Origin: Hirudinaria manillensis
Lineage: Eukaryota > Annelida > Clitellata > Hirudinida > Hirudinidae
Direction of reading: 5' to 3'
DNA length: 64,000 nt
Assembly: GCA_034509925.1 (NCBI GenBank)
Contig: CM067529.1
Span: forward strand, 11,107,001-11,171,000
Made by a program: the position numbers and the translations under genes. How positions within the stretch are numbered: position 1 is the stretch's first letter; every line of letters starts with the position of its first letter. The notes beneath the pieces were generated by a model. The model saw nothing but the letters and a program-made list of their open reading frames with translations, did not search any database and was not told the origin of the DNA. Positions 59,001 to 64,000 of this stretch are shown here, in pieces.

Positions 59001-61734
59001 TGATCTGGATTCGTTCGTCCATTTGTCCTTCCATCCATCCATCTGTCTGTCCATCCATGTATCGATCTGTCTGTCATCCATGTATCGATCTGTCTGTCAT
59101 CCATGTATCGATCTGATTCGTCCAGCTACCCTCTCTCCATGAGATCTTTATGACTTGAATCATAAAACAAAACTCCTCAAATGTGATGCTTTTGTTTTTC
59201 TTTTGTTTTCTGAAATTCTAAATTCATAGATAAATTAATTACGAATCCCGTCGGCAGACGACTCCTCCAAGTGGAAGTGCTACGTCTGCGACCCGAGGCG
59301 TCTGCTAGGCCTGATCGAGCACTGCTCCGGAGTCATGGAAGCGCTGGCCAAGCAGGAGAAGAAGCAGCAGGAGATGGAGCTGAAGAGGAAGAGGAACGTC
59401 AAGACCGCTCAGCCGAACCAGGCCACCGCCTCCTCGACTCCTTCGACCGTCGTCCGTCCGTCCAGCACCTTCGCGACGGCAGCTACCGGAAAGCCGTCGT
59501 TGCCTGCCTCTGCCGGCCAGCAGCAAGGTCATTCGAAGGTCACCAGGACGCTAGAACTGTTTAGGAGGAATAGCGATGGAAAGATGGAACCGAAAGTCAT
59601 CCAGGTGGGATCCTTAGGATGATTTATAATCAGAATGATTGGGATTAATAAATTAAAACTATTAATTCTATTCTTAAGAAGAGTGTAATATGATCAAGCT
59701 AATTTTTCTTTCTTTCTTGAAATTATCTTAAATTTGAAACTAAAGACTGAAAACCATTCAACCTTGATGCTTTAGCCGAAGCCCGTCAACCTCAACCATT
59801 CATTCCCTGGCATCTCGTCGTCATCCGACGGCGTCGCGACCGTCAAGTCGGGTGCCCAAGTCAAAACCGGTCCCGTCACGAACCACCCTTCCGCATCTTC
59901 ATCGTCCTCTTCGTCCGTGCAACCGCCAGCCATCGGAGCGGTCGCTACCCAATATCTGAGGAACTTACAAAAAGTCGAGAAGCTGATCACCCTCACCTCG
60001 AACATGGAGCTGACGCTCACGAACCTCCTCAAAGAGAACAAGAAACTATCGCATTCTACGGGCACTTCTTCCACCACCACCACCACCGCTACCTCCGCAA
60101 CCTCCTCTGACCAGACTGAGGTCAACCAAAAGATGGGAGCCATTTGCAGAAAGCTGCTCAAAGCTCACAACATCTATCTTGACACTTATAAAGCCGTCTC
60201 CGAAATCGGAGGGACCAGGAGGCCTCTGCTGGCCGCGTCGTCATCGTCCACGGCACTGAAGGTTCCCGCCGTCAGTCTCCTGTCGAGTCAAAAAACCCAT
60301 AAGGTGAACGCCTTCTCATCTCTGATCAAAGAACCGACAGGCAATGGAAAAATCCTCGTCTGCAAAGTCGCTAGTCAGTCGAAACAGGACGATGAAAATC
60401 GAATCCGTCTTCAGAGCAAGGTTTGGGTGACTAAAAGCGTGGCGGGTTCCATAGCGACGGGGAACAACAACAACAAGCAGCAGCAGACGCCGCAGGCCTC
60501 CGGTTCTCGAGTCGTGCACGGGGACTTTGCGAAGCCGACTCGAACGGTGATCAAGATCAAGCCCGCCGGAAACGTCGTCGCTTCCGGCAGCATCCCTTTG
60601 ATCATCAACGACTCCAACGGTCAACAGAAAGTGGTGCTGGCACCGATCGTGGTGAAGCCGGTTCCTTCCTCGTCGAATCGGACGAGTTCTCCCGTCGTCG
60701 ACAAGAACACGATCGTCTCCAAAGACAGCGAGGTTTGCGTCATTTCCGACAGCGAAGACGAAGCGGAGAGGACAGACACCGTCAACCTTCCCGAAATCAT
60801 AATTCACGACGTCGTCGTGGAAGACAGCAGGAGCATCCTCCATGCGAATCAGCAGCAGAAGCAGCAACAACAGCTGCAGCAGCAGAGCGTAGATTCGACG
60901 GAAAAGTCGAACGGACTCGTTCTGACGGACAAATTCCTGAACTCGACCGAGGTCGACTCCTCTACGAAGAAGACCGAAGACGATCGCAAGACCTCTCCGA
61001 GACACAAAAGGAAGAAGGAAAACGACGACGACTTTGTACTTGAAGTACACTCGTCTGCCAAGAGACGCAAGGACGATCACGAAGGCACGAACCCGAAAAA
61101 GAATCGGGAAGAGACGTCTCCGGCTTCTCGGACGACGGAAGCGTCGGTTAGGGTTCAAATCGAACTGCAATCTCGAGACCCGGACGATAACAAGGTGACG
61201 TCTTCGGAAAAGACTCCTCCTCCTCTTCTTGCATCGGCAGACGTCGAAAAAGGCGAATCGAAATCCCGAGTTTCGTCCTCGGAGCACGACGGGTCGCAAG
61301 CCGACGTCAAGATGCCGAAGAAACGTGGAAGGAAGCGCAAAGCCGAGAAAGAGGCGCAAGTCCCGAGCTCGCCACGGAACGAACTCAAACTCGACGACGT
61401 GGCCCAGCCCTGCCTCAGGCGATCCGCCAGGCGGTCGTCCCTTCCATCTACGGAAGCGAACGACCCCGAACCCACCAAGGTGGCCAGAAAATCGACCTCC
61501 GAAGCCCGGGGAGAAGGCGAGGCCGCCAAAGACGACTGCGACAAAAGTTCAGGAGGCGTCGACAGAGCTGCGAAGAAGAAAGTCGATCTTTTGTCGAAGC
61601 CCACGCCCCCTGCGGTTCGGACCAGGCGCTCTCTCGCCTCCATTCCCGACAACGTCTCGGCCACGGAAAAGGTCAAGGTCAAGGCAGCTTCGCGAATCAC
61701 CAGGGCAGCGAATAGGAAATCTTCGGGGTGCTGA
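53029..61734 (+). CDS. ATRX-type ADD-domain protein without helicase
   Basis: Nine exons in my model, all GT-AG and in phase: 53029-53057, 53618-54035, 54912-54943, 55921-56105, 56424-56513, 57490-57599, 58810-58993, 59258-59604, 59776-61734; 3354 nt, about 1117 aa. The exon 4 acceptor could instead be at 55942 (7 aa fewer). The ADD domain spans about 255-375: a GATA-like finger (Cys261, 264, 287, 290), then a PHD finger (Cys310, 313, 322, 325, 330, 333, 357, 360) with EQCRWC, LICCDFCHN and RNLGRKEL, nearly as in ATRX. In ATRX this module reads H3 tails with unmethylated K4 and trimethylated K9, so a heterochromatin reader is likely. Residues after about 515 (KVEKLITLTSNMELTLTNLL and NIYLDTYKAV) resemble the helical segment behind the ATRX ADD. 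The rest is charged and disordered, with PAVSL (629-633), VCVISDSEDE (785-794), a polyQ stretch and basic KKRGRKRK signals for nuclear entry. The frame stops at 61732-61734 with no SNF2 domain. This resembles Drosophila ADD1, which is encoded apart from the XNP helicase. Confidence 0.92.
55620..55900. repeat. AT-rich imperfect tandem repeat in intron 3
   Basis: Irregular repeats of a TATATATAATACA plus GATATTAATAA motif, about 30 bp apart, just upstream of the exon 4 acceptor. Noncoding. Confidence 0.75.
56519..56632. repeat. GAAT/GGAT tetranucleotide repeat in intron 5
   Basis: Degenerate (GAAT)n with GAGT, GGAT and GTAT variants, starting only a few bases after the exon 5 donor. Confidence 0.85.
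56703..56822. repeat. GAT/GAC trinucleotide tract in intron 5
   Basis: Degenerate (GAT)n with GAC and GGT variants. The poly-Asp open frame across it is not supported as a gene. Confidence 0.85.
57630..58107. repeat. 18-bp minisatellite in intron 6
   Basis: About 26 copies of GAATTGTGAATTAATCGT, with alternate versions (TAA for TGA, CAT for CGT) arranged in a mixed order. It begins about 30 bp after the exon 6 donor, inside the region that splits the ADD domain. Because 18 is a multiple of three, both strands stay open and give artificial six-residue repeat peptides. Confidence 0.97.
58146..58320. repeat. 21-bp minisatellite in intron 6
   Basis: About eight copies of ATTCATATATTCCTAATCAAT and close variants, starting about 40 bp after the 18-bp minisatellite. 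Confidence 0.93.
58515..58809 (+). repeat. Intron 6 tandem duplication with a ghost exon 7 boundary
   Basis: GATAATCTTTAATAATAT occurs near 58524 and again at 58734. The copied block carries the 3' splice region: TTCCAG followed by AAATGTTACAAC at 58682, about 130 bp before the true acceptor and the same exon 7 start at 58810. The ghost exon would read KCYNLYI and soon meet a stop, so the downstream copy is the working one. Confidence 0.75.
59048..59116. repeat. 23-bp repeat in intron 7
   Basis: Three copies of a 23-bp unit starting CATCCATGTATCGATCTG, within a wider region of CATC/TGTC-like repeats (59020-59116). Confidence 0.9.
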
Positions 61735-61769
61735 GTCCGTCTCGAATGCACCGAAGCGTCCCTTTTGTA

Positions 61770-61775
61770 AATAAA
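61770..61775 (+). other. Candidate poly(A) signal of the ADD gene
   Basis: AATAAA 36 nt after the TGA stop. It would give a very short 3' UTR. Another AATAAA at 62854-62859 could serve a longer form. Confidence 0.5.
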
Positions 61776-64000
61776 CCGACTCTCGGCGGACGGTCCGTCC
61801 GTCTTCCGGTCCAGAGTTCGAGGTCGGAATCATGGTTTCTTCGCGGATGACCGGACCGTGTCGGTCGTCCTTGACCGACGAAGCATCGTTCTGGTCCAGG
61901 AGTCCTAAAGCGTTTGCACTTCTTTTCCAGTTCAATTTTCACTGCCATTTCTGACATTTAGAGACAAATTGAGGAAATTAGGGAAAATAGTTTGTCACGT
62001 AAAGTTTGAAAGGTTTCAATAGCTCCTTTTTTTCATTTTGTAAGCCTGCCTTGGAGGATGTCTTTTGTCCTCTTATTCCCCTTACCTGGTTGACTGTTAT
62101 TCTTGAGGCTGATGATGATGACGATGTCAAGACTGACCCAAGTGTATTACTACTAGGGAGACCCTTGGGGTGATAATTCCTCTCATTATAATAATATGAT
62201 TATTATTATTATTGTTATTATAAATATTTGTTACATGTTACTGTTATTATTAATCAGTAAGTAATTGTTTTTCACTCTTTGCTATTATCGCTCGGAGTGT
62301 CATGAATACGAACGATTATCAGCCTTATTGCCTTCAAAGCTATTGTTATTATTACAAGCAGTTAGTTAACACTGTAACTATTATTATTAATATTATTAAT
62401 ATTATTATCATTATTATTATTGTTATTATTATTATTAATGTTGCCATTCCACTGTTTATTTTCCATTTCTCGTATCTTGGCAAGCTCAACCACCTAAGTT
62501 GCCTTTCAGTCTCGAGTCAAGAGATGCCTTCTTTGTACACTTTTTTTTTTTAAAAACCTTTTAACAGCCAATCGGAGGTGGCGCCACCCGACGGTCGGTG
62601 CTTCCTGCTGGGACGTTTTGTTGGCCTTTTGTCCCCTGATAAAGAAAAGGTTCTGACTTTGGAATTAGGGTTTTGGATTCTGTGCCCCTGTGTGCTGTCA
62701 GCCATCACTGAAGGAAATGCATCGTCTTGGACCATTCAAAATGAATCTGAACTTAAGGGCCTCGACCTCTCGGTCGGGGGGCAGTTTCGTTCGGTGCAGA
62801 GAATCAACGTTTCAAAGGATTAAGGCCTTGCAGGGCACCTGAGTGTGTATGTTAATAAACGTGTTATTAATTATTAGCTTTAACTTTTTTGTGTACAGCC
62901 ATTTTATGCAGTCTTTAACTTCCAGACTTTTGGACGTCTCTTTTGACATTTTGACATGCGCAAATAATTTTTTTGACGGGCATCTCCGAAATGAATTCTG
63001 CTTTCTGAAGATGATGATGATTGTGATAATGATGATGATGATGATGATGATGTTAATGATGAGCAGAAACATTGGAGTGTTCACTGGAATTGCAATAACA
63101 TCACGACGATGTTAATATTTTTACTAACTATTTATTATCTTTGCTGTCCAAAATATAAAAAAAAAGCTGGCACAGAACGAACGTTAAAAGCTCCAACTTA
63201 TTTTTTTAGATATTTTGAGAAATTATTTTCATTTAATTCCTGCTAAATTACCAAATAATAATACTTTGCAATTATTTAAAAAAAAACTGATTTAAGTGAT
63301 TTTTTTTAAAATTTTTATTTTAATAATTCACGCTTCCTTTCCGAAACCGAACTAACGAACGAAGGTTCGGCTGGATTCATCTATTCAAAGATATTCATCC
63401 TTGAAGATTTTCAGACTTTCCTTCTTTATTCTTCTTTTGCTTTATTTTTTTACCGACGTTGAGCTGATGGTGCTAGGTTGCTAAGCTGTTGTCTTTCCCG
63501 ATCGAAGCGATAAGAACGGAGCGTTGATGCATCAGTTGATGCGCCAATTCGGAATAGAATTCGTTTTCTCCCTCTTTTTATTTTCCCCCTTGCCTGGTTG
63601 GTTTGCCTCTAATTTTTGTTTTTCGTGTTTTCTTAACAACCTCTCTGGCTGGCTTGGTTTAACACTCTGACTCTGACTGACCGTTCTGGAAGGGATATTT
63701 GCGGAGTTGCCTTTCTGATATTCACGCTTTGTAACATAATTTGATCATTGTTTTCGTTCAACTGGTTCCGAGTTGGCCATTTGTTTGATTTCTTAACGAA
63801 CGAGGACAGCAAATAAATCTTTTTTTTCCCTCAATTATTCAAATTGTTGCCGTTAAGTTGGCAGTTAAGACTAACAACGGAGGAGTTGCGGCGAGGTTGC
63901 ATAATCGGCGTCGCTTTTGCTGGTGACCATAGTAACGTGTCGGGAGTTTTTGGAAATACCTTATAGGGAGAAATGTAGCGCTTGCAGGGTTAGGGCTTAG
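61776..64000. other. Region downstream of the ADD gene, no gene seen
   Basis: Contains (TTA)n tracts (about 62195-62225 and 62380-62440), a (GAT)n tract (about 63008-63063) and homopolymer runs. I find no SNF2/helicase coding and no convincing exon up to the window end. The GC-richer stretch 63850-64000 could belong to the next gene's 5' region, but there is no evidence beyond composition. Confidence 0.5.

Noticed and set aside
58684-59142. 152-codon plus-strand frame starting in intron 6 and containing the PHD finger
   Set aside because: It is exon 7 extended by intron sequence on both sides; the splice sites at 58810 and 58993 give the conserved ADD order.
60316-61751. Long minus-strand open frames (347 and 198 codons) opposite the ADD last exon
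   Set aside because: The plus frame encodes the conserved protein with biased Ser/Lys/Glu codons; the antisense frames are shadows rich in Arg, Leu and Phe with no recognisable domain.
62302-63115. Several 80-90 codon frames on both strands downstream of the ADD gene
   Set aside because: They cross (TTA)n and (GAT)n tracts, have no recognisable domain and show no splice or codon signal of a gene.

Overview
The window comes from an animal nuclear genome. Evidence: spliced protein genes with GT-AG introns, GC-richer exons in AT-rich introns full of simple repeats, eukaryotic tRNA genes without encoded CCA and with oligo-T terminators, and a Helitron relic. The two protein genes look metazoan. 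An ATRX-type ADD domain encoded apart from any helicase is known from insects, so an invertebrate, perhaps a protostome, is likely; I cannot name the species.

Layout. (1) 1-43018: one uninterrupted tandem array of about 331/341-bp units, each holding one minus-strand tRNA-Arg(CCT) gene. I count 129 copies; the first is cut by the window edge, so the array continues to the left. Interior copies are nearly identical, while the last dozen or so carry private mutations and the final unit decays into unique DNA near 43018. (2) 43340-48120, minus strand: a complete 15-coding-exon gene for a Fip1/FIP1L1 homolog (582 aa in my splice model), a subunit of the mRNA cleavage/polyadenylation machinery. 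Its poly(A) signal lies about 170 bp from the array. (3) 48121-53028: intergenic DNA with two diverged direct repeats, a broken ORF, a decayed Helitron Pif1-like helicase, three minus-strand tRNA-Ala(CGC) genes and a long (AAT)n tract. (4) 53029-61734, plus strand: a complete 9-exon gene for a protein of about 1117 aa with an ATRX-type ADD domain, a conserved helical segment behind it, and a long disordered charged tail with an HP1-type PxVxL motif and a SUMO-interaction-like motif. It stops without a SNF2 helicase. Its introns hold several minisatellites and a partial duplication of an exon boundary. (5) 61735-64000: 3' UTR and AT-rich DNA with no gene I can support.

The most striking object is the tRNA-Arg(CCT) mega-array: its size, its single isoacceptor, its uniform orientation, and an internal variant pattern (a 10-bp indel, linked SNPs, six-unit periodicities, decaying edge) that records homogenisation by unequal exchange and gene conversion. 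The two protein genes are divergent and not obviously linked in function. All 132 tRNA genes and the FIP1 gene are transcribed leftwards.
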